64,000 nt of DNA, from assembly GCF_001280005.1 (NCBI RefSeq), contig NZ_LGDW01000281.1:1-64000 (forward strand), in the 5' to 3' direction. The stretch is from Streptomyces sp. NRRL WC-3618. GTDB taxonomy: Bacteria > Actinomycetota > Actinomycetes > Streptomycetales > Streptomycetaceae. Below, in pieces: positions 17,110 through 29,003 of this stretch (positions are counted from its first letter, which is position 1; the number at the start of each line of letters is the position of its first letter). The notes under the pieces were generated by a model that was given only the letters and a program-made list of their open reading frames with translations, was not told where the DNA came from and searched no databases. A program made the position numbers and the translations under genes.

Positions 17110-18344
17110 GTCTCCCTGGCGCGGGTGGCCTGGTCGGGCAGCGGCGGGAGCGGCGCCCGGGGCGGGGCCGTCGAGCGCCACAGCTCCCGGGCAGCCGTGA
17201 GGGAGGCGACGACCAGGAGGCCGTTGCGGGTGAACAGGAGGGTCATGCCGTAGGCGTCGCTGGCGACCACGTGTCCGAAGCCGAGAGGGAACTCCAGGAC
17301 CGTCACCAGACAGGCGACGACGACCAGGGCGGCGGGCAGGGTCATCCGGCTCGCGCGGAAACCGAGGCAGACGGCGGCGAGACCGACCAGCCACACCATG
17401 TACTGCGGGCTGATCACCCGGCTGGTCACCGTGAACAGCAGCACCGCCACGAAGGCCGCGTCCGCGAGGGTGTGCGGCAGGAAGCGGGTGGCGCGCAGCC
17501 GCCACAGCACCAGCCAGCCGAAGGCGACGACGCTCGTGAGCAGCGCCACCGTGCTCACCGTGCTCACGTACGGGCCCAGGAACTCGATGGAGCCGTAGTT
17601 CAGCGCCGCCCGGCCCGCCCAGCCGAACTGCCGGCCCACATGGAAGACCAGGGAGCCCACCGACTCCACCTCGGTGCCCCGCTCGCCCTGGAAGGTCAGG
17701 AAGGCGAAGGCGCCGGGCATGGCCACGGCGAACAGCGACGCCAGCGCGGCCACCGTGACGGCCGCCGAGGCCCACGCCCGCCGCCGTACGGCCCCCAGGA
17801 GCAGCAGCGCGGGCCAGACCTTCAGCAGCGCCCCGAAGCCCGCCAGGGCGCCCATGAGACGCGGATGCCGGGCCCCGGCGAGCAGCGCGGCCACCGCCAC
17901 AGCGGTCACCATCACGTCGTACCGGGCGTACACGGTCGGGCCCAGTAGCGGGACGCCCGCCACCCACACCCAGGCGCCGCGCCTGGTCCGGCCGGGGCGC
18001 GCGCCGGCGCTGAGGAGGAGGGACAGGACGGCCAGGTCGGCGAGGAAGGCCAGGACGAAGAACGCCGTCGCGTAGTCCAGGAACGGCAGCGTGGCGGGGG
18101 AGAGGATCGCGAGGGCGGCGGCGGGCGGGTACTGCCAGGTGACGTCGGCCAGCGGGAAGACGCCGTTCCGCAGGACCTCGTACCAGCCCTGGTAGGTCAC
18201 CGAGACGTCGCTCGTGACGTCCGGGCCGGGGAAGACGAACACCTTGAACACGAACAGCAGCAGGAGCAGCCGGGTGAGGCACCAGGTGCCCAGCAGTGCC
18301 ACGGGGGGCCGCTTCCGCCCTCCGTCCACGATGTCCACGTGCAT
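17097..18344 (-). CDS. GT87-type polyprenyl-phosphate mannosyltransferase
   Basis: A 415-residue polytopic membrane protein with about ten helices. It fits the GT87 (DUF2029) family, polyprenyl-monophosphomannose-dependent alpha-1,2-mannosyltransferases that act on the outer face of the membrane on PIMs and lipoglycans. The first extracellular loop carries the acidic residues expected of GT-C enzymes (PDVTSDVSV), followed later by TWQYPPAAAL. It is transcribed divergently from a PimB'-like GT4, with 185 bp between them. The analogous mycobacterial neighbourhood contains GT87 Rv2181 and PimB' Rv2188c. The polymer made in Streptomyces is not established here. Confidence 0.85.
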   Translation of the reverse strand: MHVDIVDGGRKRPPVALLGTWCLTRLLLLLFVFKVFVFPGPDVTSDVSVTYQGWYEVLRNGVFPLADVTWQYPPAAALAILSPATLPFLDYATAFFVLAFLADLAVLSLLLSAGARPGRTRRGAWVWVAGVPLLGPTVYARYDVMVTAVAVAALLAGARHPRLMGALAGFGALLKVWPALLLLGAVRRRAWASAAVTVAALASLFAVAMPGAFAFLTFQGERGTEVESVGSLVFHVGRQFGWAGRAALNYGSIEFLGPYVSTVSTVALLTSVVAFGWLVLWRLRATRFLPHTLADAAFVAVLLFTVTSRVISPQYMVWLVGLAAVCLGFRASRMTLPAALVVVACLVTVLEFPLGFGHVVASDAYGMTLLFTRNGLLVVASLTAARELWRSTAPPRAPLPPLPDQATRARETQPS

Positions 18345-18529
18345 TCCTGTCCGTCCCTGTGGTGCCGGCGGCCGGTACGTCGTGGCCGGTATGGGGTGGC
18401 TGGTTCTCCATGGTCAACCGATGAGCGGCCATGATCTCCCGAGCGACTGTGCGAATGCCATCAAGCGGGGCCGTGCACCTGTGAGGGTTCCGGGAGGGTG
18501 TGGGGAGGGGTTCGGTAGGGTCGGCCCCG

Positions 18530-21404
<2,875 letters not shown>

Positions 21405-21447
21405 GCCGATCCCGATCGCGGAATCGACTGGGGCACCAACTCCCGTA

Positions 21448-23244
21448 CTAGCTCTGGTAGATCGCCTCGATCTGGTCCGCGTAGTCCTTCGCCACCACAT
21501 TGCGCTTGAGCTTCAGGGACGGCGTCAGGTGGCCCGACTCCTCGGAGAACTGGGAGGCCAGAATGCGGAACTTCCGCACCGATTCCGCCTTCGACACCGC
21601 GGCGTTGCCGTCGTCGACCGCGCCCTGGACCGCCGCGAGCAGATCCGGGTCCTGGGCGAGCGACGCCGCGGTGGACCCGGCCGGCTTGCCGTGCTCGTCG
21701 GCCCAACGGCCCAGGAACTCCTCGTCGATGGTGACGAGCGCGCCCACGAACGGTCGCCCGTCGCCGACCACCATGCACTCCGCCACCAGCGCGTGCGCGC
21801 GGATACGGTCCTCGATCACGGCCGGCGCGACGTTCTTGCCGCCCGCGGTGACGATGATCTCCTTCTTGCGGCCGGTGATGCTCAGATAGCCGTCCTCGTC
21901 GAGGGTCCCGATGTCACCGGTGTGGAACCAGCCGTCGGCCAGCGCCTCCTCGGTCGCGCCCGGGTTGTTCCAGTACTCCTTGAACAGGTGCTCGCCGTGC
22001 AGCAGGACCTCGCCGTCGTCGGCGATGCGCACGACCGAGCCGGGCAGCGGCTGGCCGACCGAGCCGATCTTCTGCCGGTCCCACGGGTTGAACGCGGTGG
22101 CGGCACAGGACTCGGTGAGCCCGTAGCCCTCGAGGACCGTGAAGCCGATGCCCCGGAAGAAGTGCCCGAGCCGCTCACCGAGCGGGGCGCCGCCGGAGAT
22201 GGCGTACTCGCCCTTGCCGCCGAGGACCGCGCGCAGCTTGCTGTAGACCAGCTTGTCGAAGGTCCGGTACTTGATCTTCAGACCGAGGGACGGGCCCGAC
22301 GGGGTGTCCAGCGCCCGGCTGTACGCGATCGCCGTGTCGGCGGCCTTGTCGAAGATCTTGCCCTTGCCGTCCGCCTGCGCCTTGGCCCGTGCCGAGTTGT
22401 AGACCTTCTCGAAGACGCGCGGCACACCGAGGATCAACGTCGGCCGGAACGAGACCAGTTCGTCGGTGAGGTTCTTGATGTCCGGGACCATGCCCAGCCT
22501 GATCGGCGCCATCATCGGCGCGATCTGCACCAGCCGCCCGAAGACGTGCGCGAGCGGCAGGAAGAGCAGCACCGAGCACTCGCCGGTCCGGAACAGGGGC
22601 CGCAGCCGCTCGACGACGTTGCCGCACTCGGCGAAGAAACTGCGGTGCGTGAGCACGCAGCCCTTGGGCCGGCCGGTCGTCCCGCTCGTGTACACGATGG
22701 TCGCCGGGTCGTCGGCCTTCGCCCGCGCACCGCGCTCCTCGACGGTCGCGTCGGAGACGCCCTGACCGGCCCGCCCCAGCTCCTCCACCGCGCCGGCGTC
22801 GATCTGCCAGACGTGCTCGAGCCCGGGCAGACGGTCGCGCACCGACTCCACGGTGGCGGCGTGGCCGTCCAGTTCCACGATGATCGCGGTGGCCCCCGAG
22901 TCGCTGAGGATCCACTGCACCTGCTCGGCGGAACTGGTCTCGTACACGGGCACGGTCACCGCGCCGGCGCACCAGATCGCGAAGTCGAACAGGGTCCACT
23001 CGTACCGCGTACGGGACATCAGGGCGACCCGGTCGCCGGGTGCGACCCCGGAGGCGATGAGGCCCTTCGCGGCGGCGTTCACCTCGGCGAGGAACGTCGT
23101 GGCCGTGACGTCCTGCCAGGCGCCGTCCACCTTGCGGGCGATGACGGCGACATCCGGATGCTGCACGGCGTTTCGGCGGACGATGTCGGTCAGATTTCCG
23201 TCCGCGGGGACCTCGTACAAAGCCGGAAGGCTGAACTCGCGCAA
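21448..23244 (-). CDS. Long-chain fatty-acyl-CoA ligase (FadD15-like)
   Basis: A 598-residue AMP-forming acyl-CoA synthetase. The P-loop motif IVYTSGTTGRPKG lies near residue 185. GYGLTESCAATAFN and WFHTGDIGTLDEDGYLSITGRKKEII carry the A5, A7 and A8 motifs, including the catalytic Asp. The final lysine region LTPSLKLKRNVV is present. The length and N-terminus place it with FadD15-type ligases that make acyl-CoA for lipid turnover. The start appears to be TTG at 23244 after AGGAGC. The convergent cholesterol oxidase gene is separated by only 43 bp; a shared sterol or lipid role is speculative. Confidence 0.92.
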   Translation of the reverse strand: MREFSLPALYEVPADGNLTDIVRRNAVQHPDVAVIARKVDGAWQDVTATTFLAEVNAAAKGLIASGVAPGDRVALMSRTRYEWTLFDFAIWCAGAVTVPVYETSSAEQVQWILSDSGATAIIVELDGHAATVESVRDRLPGLEHVWQIDAGAVEELGRAGQGVSDATVEERGARAKADDPATIVYTSGTTGRPKGCVLTHRSFFAECGNVVERLRPLFRTGECSVLLFLPLAHVFGRLVQIAPMMAPIRLGMVPDIKNLTDELVSFRPTLILGVPRVFEKVYNSARAKAQADGKGKIFDKAADTAIAYSRALDTPSGPSLGLKIKYRTFDKLVYSKLRAVLGGKGEYAISGGAPLGERLGHFFRGIGFTVLEGYGLTESCAATAFNPWDRQKIGSVGQPLPGSVVRIADDGEVLLHGEHLFKEYWNNPGATEEALADGWFHTGDIGTLDEDGYLSITGRKKEIIVTAGGKNVAPAVIEDRIRAHALVAECMVVGDGRPFVGALVTIDEEFLGRWADEHGKPAGSTAASLAQDPDLLAAVQGAVDDGNAAVSKAESVRKFRILASQFSEESGHLTPSLKLKRNVVAKDYADQIEAIYQS

Positions 23245-23541
23245 GACTGCTGCTCCTCATAGGGCGCCGGCGCCACGACTTTGTGCGATGCGACGGTGCG
23301 GTCCATGGCTTGGGCAAGTACTCACGGATCCCGTGGTCGACATCCTGAGTACGACTGGACTGCCCGGACGTTACCCGCCGGTATGGCTTCTACGACAGGG
23401 GGGTCCGGCGAGATGTTCGCGGCATCACACGGGTTGGTGTCCTTTACGCACAGTAGTGCACGGTTTTCCTGACTGACCAGTAACCGCCGGCGACCCCCCA
23501 GTTCTGTTCACCCGAGCCCCACACGCCTACCCTTGATCGCC
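23245..23541. other. Divergent intergenic region, FadD15-like/phosphoesterase
   Basis: About 297 bp without a convincing gene. It contains an inverted repeat GTACTCA...TGAGTAC (about 23320-23355) and ACTGACCAGT near 23475, either of which might be a regulator site. No terminator-like hairpin was seen. Confidence 0.4.
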
Positions 23542-24348
23542 ATGGCACCCTCACCGCGGGGCAACCCACAGTTGAAGAAGACGCGTGTTCATGTGGTCAG
23601 CGACGTGCACGGCAACGTGCGGGATCTGGCCGTCGCCGGTGCGGGCGCGGACGCCCTGATCTGTCTGGGCGACCTGGTCCTCTTCCTCGACTACGCCGAC
23701 CACTCGCGCGGCATCTTCCCCGACCTCTTCGGCGCCGAGAACGCGAGCCGCCTCGTGGCGCTGCGCACGGCCCGCCGCTTCGAGGAGGCCGGCGAGCTCG
23801 GCGCCCAACTGTGGGCCGGTGTCGGCGCGGACCGGGCGACGGTGATCGAGAAAGCGGTGCGCAAGCAGTACGCCGAACTGTTCGCCGCCTTCCCCACACC
23901 GACGTACGCCACCTACGGCAACGTCGACATGCCGACCCTGTGGGCGGAGTACGCCGGACCGGGTACCCGCGTCCTGGACGGGGAGCGGGTGGAGATCGGG
24001 GGCCGGACCTTCGGCTTCGTCGGCGGTGGCCTCCGGACGCGGATGCGCACGCCGTACGAGCTCAGCGACGAGGAGTACGCGGCGAAGATCGAGGCGGTCG
24101 GCGAGGTCGACGTGCTGTGCACACACATTCCGCCGGAAGTGCCGGAACTGGTGTACGACACGGTCGCGCGCCGCTTCGAACGCGGCAGTCGTGCGCTGCT
24201 GGACGCGATCCGGCGAACGCGCCCCCGGTACGCGCTGTTCGGTCACGTCCACCAGCCGTTGGCCCAGCGGATGCGGATCGGCGCCACGGAGTGCGTGAAC
24301 GTGGGGCACTTCGCGGGGAGCGGGAAGCCGTGGGCGCTCGAATGGTGA
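23542..24348 (+). CDS. Calcineurin-like metallophosphoesterase
   Basis: A 268-residue enzyme with a complete metallophosphoesterase signature: VVSDVHGN (Asp and His), LGDLV (Asp), YGNVDMP in place of the usual GNHD/E, LCTHIPPE (His) and LFGHVHQP (two His). The GN-x-D variant is common in this family. The substrate cannot be told from sequence; nucleotide or phosphodiester hydrolysis is possible. I chose ATG 23542 over an in-frame TTG 9 nt upstream. It is divergent from the FadD15-like gene and followed by a SRPBCC gene. Confidence 0.88.
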   Translation: MAPSPRGNPQLKKTRVHVVSDVHGNVRDLAVAGAGADALICLGDLVLFLDYADHSRGIFPDLFGAENASRLVALRTARRFEEAGELGAQLWAGVGADRATVIEKAVRKQYAELFAAFPTPTYATYGNVDMPTLWAEYAGPGTRVLDGERVEIGGRTFGFVGGGLRTRMRTPYELSDEEYAAKIEAVGEVDVLCTHIPPEVPELVYDTVARRFERGSRALLDAIRRTRPRYALFGHVHQPLAQRMRIGATECVNVGHFAGSGKPWALEW

Positions 24349-24467
24349 CCCGGCCGCCGACCCCCGGTCCGGGTGACAACGGCCTGCCCCGCGCGGGGTA
24401 GCCTTCACGCTGCACATACGTGCGCACCCACCTCCCTCACCGGACCGCATCTGGAGGAGCCACGGCG

Positions 24468-24908
24468 ATGGCGGAATTCACCAGTTCGAGCATCACGATC
24501 GAGGCGGCACCGAACGAGGTGATGGCGGTGATCGCCGACTTCGCCCGTTACCCGGACTGGACCGGCGAGGTGAAGGAGGCGGAGATCCTCAAGACCGACG
24601 CCCAGGGCCGCGCCGAGCAGGTCCGCCTCGTCATGGACGCCGGCGCGATCAAGGACGATCAGACCCTCGGCTACACCTGGACCGGCGAGCACGAAGTCTC
24701 GTGGACCCTGGTCAAGTCGCAGATGCTGCGGGCGGTTGACGGCTCGTACATCCTGAAGCCGGCGGGGGGTGGGGCGACCGAGGTCACCTACCAGCTGACG
24801 GTGGACGTCAAGATCCCGATGCTCGGCATGATCAAGCGCAAGGCGGAGAAGGTCATCATCGACCGCGCGCTGGCGGGCCTGAAGAAGCGCGTCGAGGAGC
24901 CGAAGTAA
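24468..24908 (+). CDS. SRPBCC (polyketide cyclase/START-like) protein
   Basis: A 146-residue single-domain SRPBCC protein with the helix-grip pattern: SSSITIEAAPNEVMAVIADFARYPDW at the start, a beta-rich middle, and a long C-terminal helix ending GLKKRVEEPK. The fold binds hydrophobic ligands and does not imply polyketide synthesis. ATG 24468 follows GGAGGAG. It lies 120 bp after the phosphoesterase and before a repeat cluster. A lipid or steroid ligand would fit the neighbourhood but is not shown by the sequence. Confidence 0.88.
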   Translation: MAEFTSSSITIEAAPNEVMAVIADFARYPDWTGEVKEAEILKTDAQGRAEQVRLVMDAGAIKDDQTLGYTWTGEHEVSWTLVKSQMLRAVDGSYILKPAGGGATEVTYQLTVDVKIPMLGMIKRKAEKVIIDRALAGLKKRVEEPK

Positions 24909-25053
24909 CTCGGGGGCGCTGCCCCCGAACCCCCGCTCCTCAAACGCCGGAGGGGCTGATTTTCAGCCCGTCTGGGGGTCCCCCCTCTGGGGGAGTTTGA
25001 GGACGAGGCCCCTTCAGGGCCGAAGCGGGGGTCTGGGGGCGCAGCCCCCAGGG
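24909..25053. repeat. Intergenic repeat family B, paired inverted copies
   Basis: A first copy (24912-24957: GGGGGCGCTGCCCCC, then AACCCCCGCTCCTCAAACGC) is followed by an inverted copy (about 24972-25053) containing GAGTTTGAGGACGAGG and TGGGGGCGCAGCCCCCA. Together they can fold into a long cruciform or transcript hairpin. It is the same family as 10379-10443. Confidence 0.75.
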
Positions 25054-25071
25054 GGTGCGTGCCAACACCGG

Positions 25072-25086
25072 TACCGTTCACCCCCA
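25072..25086 (+). promoter_or_regulatory. -10 element for a leaderless ArsA-like transcript
   Basis: TACCGT (25072-25077) ends 8 nt before the ATG at 25086 and no Shine-Dalgarno is present. Transcription would start at or next to the A of the start codon. Confidence 0.45.
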
Positions 25087-26261
25087 TGCGCACCATCCTC
25101 GTAACCGGCCCCGGCGGCTCGGGCCGCACCACCCTCGCCGCGGCCACCGCCCTGACCGCGGCGCGCGACGGCACCCCCACCCTCGTCCTCAGCACCGACC
25201 GCACCGACACCCTCGGCGCCGCCCTCGGCACCCGCACCGGCCCCACCCCCGTCCCCGTCCCGGGCACCCCCCACCTCACCGCCTGGCGCCCCGACGCAGC
25301 GGAACGCTTCCGCGCCGACCTCACCGCCTTCCAGGACCGCGGCGCCAACGTCCTCGACTTCCTCGGCGCCTCCCGGCTCGACCCCGAGGAACTCACACCG
25401 CTGCCCGGCGCCGAGGAACTCGCCCTCCTGCGCGCCCTGCGCGACGCCGCGCTCTCGGAGGCGTACGACCTCCTCGTCGTCGACCTCCCGCCCACCCCGC
25501 AGGCCCTCGCCCTGCTCGCCCTCCCCGACGAACTGCGCCGCTACCTGCGCCGCCTCCTGCCCGCCGAGCGCCAGGCCGCCCGCGCCCTGCGTCCCGTACT
25601 CGGCCGTCTCGCCGGCGTCCCGATGCCCTCGGAGTGGCTGTACGAGGCCGCCGCCCGCTGGGACGTGGAACTGGCCGCCGTCACCGCGGTCGTCGAGGAC
25701 CGGGACACCGTCGTACGACTGGTCGCCGAACCCGGGCCGGCCGGCGCCGACGCCGTACGCGCCGCCACCACCGGACTCGCCCTGCGCGGCCTGCGCGCGG
25801 ACGTGCTGCTCGCCAACCGCGTCCTGCCTGAGCCCTCGACCGACCCCTGGCTCGCCTCCGTCACCGCGCAGCAGCGCAAGACCCTGGAGGACTGGCAGGA
25901 GGCGCACGCCCTCCACCAGGTCCCGCATCTCGGACACGACCCGCACGGCACCGACGACCTGGCCGCCCTGCGCGCACCCGGCGTCAACCCGACCCCCGCC
26001 CCCATCGAGTGGCCTGTCACCGATCACCTGGCCGACGACGGTGTGCTCCTGTGGCACATCCCGCTGCCCGGCGCGATACGCGACGAGCTCGACCTGGTCA
26101 GGCGCGGCGACGAACTCGTCCTCACCGTCGGCCCGTTCCGCCGTATCGTTGCGCTGCCCTCGGCGCTGCGCCGCTGCACCGTGGCCGGCGCCGCCCTGCG
26201 CGACGGGGAGCTGAGGATCCGGTTCACGCCGGACCCGGACCTGTGGCCGCAGACACGGTGA
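25086..26261 (+). CDS. ArsA/GET3-like ATPase with a variant P-loop
   Basis: A 391-residue protein of the ArsA-type P-loop family. The Walker A position reads GPGGSGRTT, where GKGGVGKTT is expected; both the signature lysine and the P-loop lysine are replaced (Pro and Arg). LLVVDLPPTPQALALL gives the switch II/Walker B region. The C-terminal part resembles the lid/Hsp20-like domain at the end of actinobacterial ArsA homologues. Nucleotide hydrolysis is therefore doubtful. The upstream in-frame start at 25059 lies within promoter sequence. A tail-anchored-protein or arsenite role should not be assumed. Confidence 0.82.
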   Translation: MRTILVTGPGGSGRTTLAAATALTAARDGTPTLVLSTDRTDTLGAALGTRTGPTPVPVPGTPHLTAWRPDAAERFRADLTAFQDRGANVLDFLGASRLDPEELTPLPGAEELALLRALRDAALSEAYDLLVVDLPPTPQALALLALPDELRRYLRRLLPAERQAARALRPVLGRLAGVPMPSEWLYEAAARWDVELAAVTAVVEDRDTVVRLVAEPGPAGADAVRAATTGLALRGLRADVLLANRVLPEPSTDPWLASVTAQQRKTLEDWQEAHALHQVPHLGHDPHGTDDLAALRAPGVNPTPAPIEWPVTDHLADDGVLLWHIPLPGAIRDELDLVRRGDELVLTVGPFRRIVALPSALRRCTVAGAALRDGELRIRFTPDPDLWPQTR

Positions 26262-26318
26262 ACCGCGTACGTCCATTCGGGTACCGTCGAAGAGACGAAC
26301 CGTAGTCAGGAGCCCGCC

Positions 26319-26828
26319 ATGAGCGAAGAGCGCCCCACGTCCGACACCGCTCGCGGGGAGGCCGCCGGCGAGGCGCCGTACGAGACGCCCGCCACCGACT
26401 CCGACGCGTGGGCGAAGGCCTGCGCCGAGGACCTCGAAGCCGAGAAGGCGCGCCGCCGGGCCCAGCACGGGCCGCCGCCCGGCTCCGCCGCCGAGGAGCT
26501 GCGCAAGCTCGTCGACGCCGTCTCGGACAAGCTGTCGTCCCTCCAGTCACCGCTGCTCGGCGCGGTCGCCCAGGGCACCGCCCAGCAGGTGGTGCGGCAG
26601 GTCGTCCAGCAGGCCAAGGCCGCCGTCGAACCAGTGATCGAACGCAACCCGGACGTCTTCGACCACCTGGCGGCCGCGGGCAACGAACTGTTCGCCGCCT
26701 ACCGCTCGGCCGTCGAGTCCCAGGAACGCCGCTGGACGACCCGCGAGGCGGATCGCGGCCGGAAGCACGGCGACGACCGGGGCGAGGGCACCGGCTCCGG
26801 CTCCGGCGAGCGCATCGACCTGGACTGA
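26319..26828 (+). CDS. DUF5304 protein
   Basis: A 169-residue acidic, Ala/Glu-rich protein of an uncharacterised streptomycete family that I recall as DUF5304. The N-terminal 35 residues and the C-terminal 40 (with GTGSGSGERIDLD) look disordered. The middle (about 50-125) is helical: EELRKLVDAVSDKL and VVRQVVQQAKAAVEPV form amphipathic stretches. ATG 26319 has CAGGAG upstream. It lies 57 nt after the ArsA-like gene, so the two may be co-transcribed. No enzymatic motif is visible. Confidence 0.8.
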   Translation: MSEERPTSDTARGEAAGEAPYETPATDSDAWAKACAEDLEAEKARRRAQHGPPPGSAAEELRKLVDAVSDKLSSLQSPLLGAVAQGTAQQVVRQVVQQAKAAVEPVIERNPDVFDHLAAAGNELFAAYRSAVESQERRWTTREADRGRKHGDDRGEGTGSGSGERIDLD

Positions 26829-26841
26829 CTGGCCTTCGTCA

Positions 26842-26876
26842 CTGACAGTCCTCAATTGCTGACAGTCGCCTCAATT
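26842..26876 (+). repeat. Tandem direct repeat upstream of glkA
   Basis: CTGACAGTCCTCAATT (26842-26857) is repeated as CTGACAGTCGCCTCAATT (26859-26876), separated by one base, about 100 bp before the glkA start. Confidence 0.55.
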
Positions 26877-26978
26877 CGGGTCCCGCGAGGCCGCCCCGCC
26901 GTGCGGACGACGAAACCCCGGCCACAGGGCCTCGGGTACCGTTGTCCGTAGCGGGGCTCGACCGAAACTGAGGGATTC

Positions 26979-27932
26979 ATGGGACTCACCATCGGCGTCG
27001 ACATCGGCGGCACGAAGATCGCGGCCGGCGTGGTCGACGAGGAAGGCAACATCCTCTCGACCCACAAGGTGCCGACCCCGGGCACGCCTGAGGGCATCGT
27101 GGACGCCATCGCCGCCGCCGTCGAGGGCGCCCGCGCCGGGCACGAGATCGTGGGCGTCGGCATCGGCGCGGCCGGATACGTGAACCGTCAGCGTTCCACG
27201 GTCTACTTCGCACCCAACATCGACTGGCGCGAGGAACCGCTGAAGGACAAGGTCGAGGCACGCGTGGGCCTGCCGGTCGTCGTCGAGAACGACGCGAACG
27301 CGGCGGCGTGGGGCGAGTACAAGTTCGGCGCCGGCAAGGGCCACCGCAACGTCATCTGCATCACCCTCGGCACCGGCCTCGGCGGCGGCATCATCATCGG
27401 CAACAAGCTGCGCCGCGGCCACTTCGGCGTCGCCGCCGAGTTCGGCCACATCCGCGTGGTCCCGGACGGGCTGCTGTGCGGCTGCGGCAGCCAGGGCTGC
27501 TGGGAGCAGTACGCGTCGGGACGCGCCCTCGTCCGGTACGCGAAGCAGCGCGCCAACGCGACCCCCGAGAACGCGGAACTGCTCCTCTCGCTGGGCGACG
27601 GCACGCCCGAGGGCATCGAGGGCAAGCACATCTCGATGGCGGCGCGACAGGGCGACCCCGTCGCCGTCGACTCGTACCGTGAACTGGCCCGCTGGGCCGG
27701 CTCGGGCCTCGCCGACCTGGCCTCCCTCTTCGACCCCTCCGCCTTCATCGTCGGCGGCGGCCTCTCGGACGAGGGCGAACTGGTCCTCGACCCCATCCGC
27801 AGGTCCTACAAGCGCTGGCTGGTGGGCGGCAACTGGCGCCCGGTGGCCGACGTCATCGCCGCCCAACTGGGCAACAAGGCAGGCCTGGTAGGCGCGGCAG
27901 ACCTGGCAAGAGAACCCGACCCGATCATGTAA
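26979..27932 (+). CDS. glkA: Glucokinase (ROK family)
   Basis: A 317-residue ATP-dependent glucokinase, the length of S. coelicolor GlkA. It phosphorylates glucose and, in Streptomyces, is needed for carbon catabolite repression. GVDIGGTKIAAG is the phosphate-binding loop, VENDANAAAWGE includes the catalytic Asp, and LGTGLGGGIIIGN is the second nucleotide loop. The ROK zinc motif CGCGSQGCWEQYASG is intact, with the glucose-contacting EFGH just before it. ATG 26979 follows GAGGGA. An imperfect tandem repeat lies upstream and could matter for regulation. Confidence 0.96.
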   Translation: MGLTIGVDIGGTKIAAGVVDEEGNILSTHKVPTPGTPEGIVDAIAAAVEGARAGHEIVGVGIGAAGYVNRQRSTVYFAPNIDWREEPLKDKVEARVGLPVVVENDANAAAWGEYKFGAGKGHRNVICITLGTGLGGGIIIGNKLRRGHFGVAAEFGHIRVVPDGLLCGCGSQGCWEQYASGRALVRYAKQRANATPENAELLLSLGDGTPEGIEGKHISMAARQGDPVAVDSYRELARWAGSGLADLASLFDPSAFIVGGGLSDEGELVLDPIRRSYKRWLVGGNWRPVADVIAAQLGNKAGLVGAADLAREPDPIM

Positions 27933-28020
27933 AACCCCCCCTCACCCCCGCAGGCCCGCCGTACCTCAAGGAAGAGGAACGGCGGGCTTTGTCACGAGGG
28001 AAGAGACAGCGCGCCCTGAA

Positions 28021-28070
28021 GGGGCGCGGGGCTGTGTCAGTTGTGCGGCTTCGCCGCGCGGGCGCGACAA
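28021..28070 (+). repeat. Intergenic repeat family A, copy 2
   Basis: GGGGCGCGGGGCTGTGTCAG, then GCGGCTTCGCCGCGCGGGCGCGACAAGCC, nearly matching the copy at 2511-2560. It lies between glkA and the next gene. Confidence 0.75.
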
Positions 28071-28159
28071 GCCCCCACCGACCGTCCCCGCGGCCAACTA
28101 CCGCACCCCCCACGGCGAGTTCCCGCCATCCCCCACCCCCCCTCCGTATCTTGACCACC

Positions 28160-28915
28160 ATGGCGACGACCTCCCCGCTCCCCAACTCCCACACGAACCC
28201 CGACGGTTCCGCCGTCATCCGCGTCCTCAGCTACAACATCCGCTCGATGCGCGACGACACCACCGCCCTCGCCCGAGTCATCACCGCCTGCGCCCCCGAC
28301 CTGGTCCTCATCCAGGAAGCCCCCCGCTTCTTCCGCTGGCGCAAGAAACTCGCCCACCTCGCGGCCGCCTCCGGCCAGGTACTCCTCTCCGGTGGCGCCC
28401 CCGCCGCCGGCCCCGCCCTCCTCTGCTCCCTCCGCGCGACGGTCGAACGCACCGAGGACGTCCTCCTCCCCCTCACCCCCGGACAGCACCGACGGGGCTT
28501 CGCGACGGCGGTCGTCCGCTTCGGGGGCGCCCGGCTCGGCGTACTGAGCTGTCATCTGAGCCTGCACGAGGAGGAGCGGTACGAGCAGTCGGGGCTGCTC
28601 CTCGACCGGCTCGCCGCGCTGGACGTACCGCACGCGGTCGCTGGCGGCGACCTCAACGAGCACCCCACGGGCCGCGGCTTCCGGCGACTGGCCACCGACC
28701 TCCAGGACTGCTGGGCCACCGCCCCCTGGGGCACGGAGTACACCTCGACACCCACCGACCCCCACCAGCGCATCGACGCGATCCTGGCCACCCCGGGTGT
28801 CGAGGTCCTCGGCTGCGGTGTGCCGGTGGGACACCCCGGAGTGTCGACCTCGGACCTGAGGGCGGCGACGGATCACCTGCCCGTGCTGGCGGCGTTGCGC
28901 GTGCCGGCCTCCTGA
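28160..28915 (+). CDS. Endonuclease/exonuclease/phosphatase family protein
   Basis: A 251-residue EEP-fold protein. LSYNIRSM holds the first Asn, VLIQEAPR the metal-binding Glu, GGDLNEHPTGRGF the Asp and Asn pair, DRIDAIL-like HQRIDAILATPG the structural Asp, and ATDHLPVLAAL the catalytic Asp-His. All key residues are present, so a Mg-dependent phosphodiesterase or nuclease is likely, with unknown substrate. ATG 28160 is preferred. TATCTT (28147-28152) ends 7 nt upstream, so the mRNA may be leaderless. The upstream in-frame extension would cover the family A repeat. Confidence 0.87.
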   Translation: MATTSPLPNSHTNPDGSAVIRVLSYNIRSMRDDTTALARVITACAPDLVLIQEAPRFFRWRKKLAHLAAASGQVLLSGGAPAAGPALLCSLRATVERTEDVLLPLTPGQHRRGFATAVVRFGGARLGVLSCHLSLHEEERYEQSGLLLDRLAALDVPHAVAGGDLNEHPTGRGFRRLATDLQDCWATAPWGTEYTSTPTDPHQRIDAILATPGVEVLGCGVPVGHPGVSTSDLRAATDHLPVLAALRVPAS

Positions 28916-28937
28916 GCCCGGTCCGCCGGAACTGACT

Positions 28938-28977
28938 GAGGGCAGCCACGGACCGTCTTCCGGTCCGGGCCGCCCTC
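28938..28977. terminator. Bidirectional terminator-like hairpin
   Basis: GGACCG pairs with CGGTCC around TCTTC, extended by imperfect outer pairing of GAGGGC with GCCCTC. It lies between two convergent genes. Confidence 0.55.
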
Positions 28978-29003
28978 GGAGTGCCGCTGCGTGAGCGTGG
29001 TCG

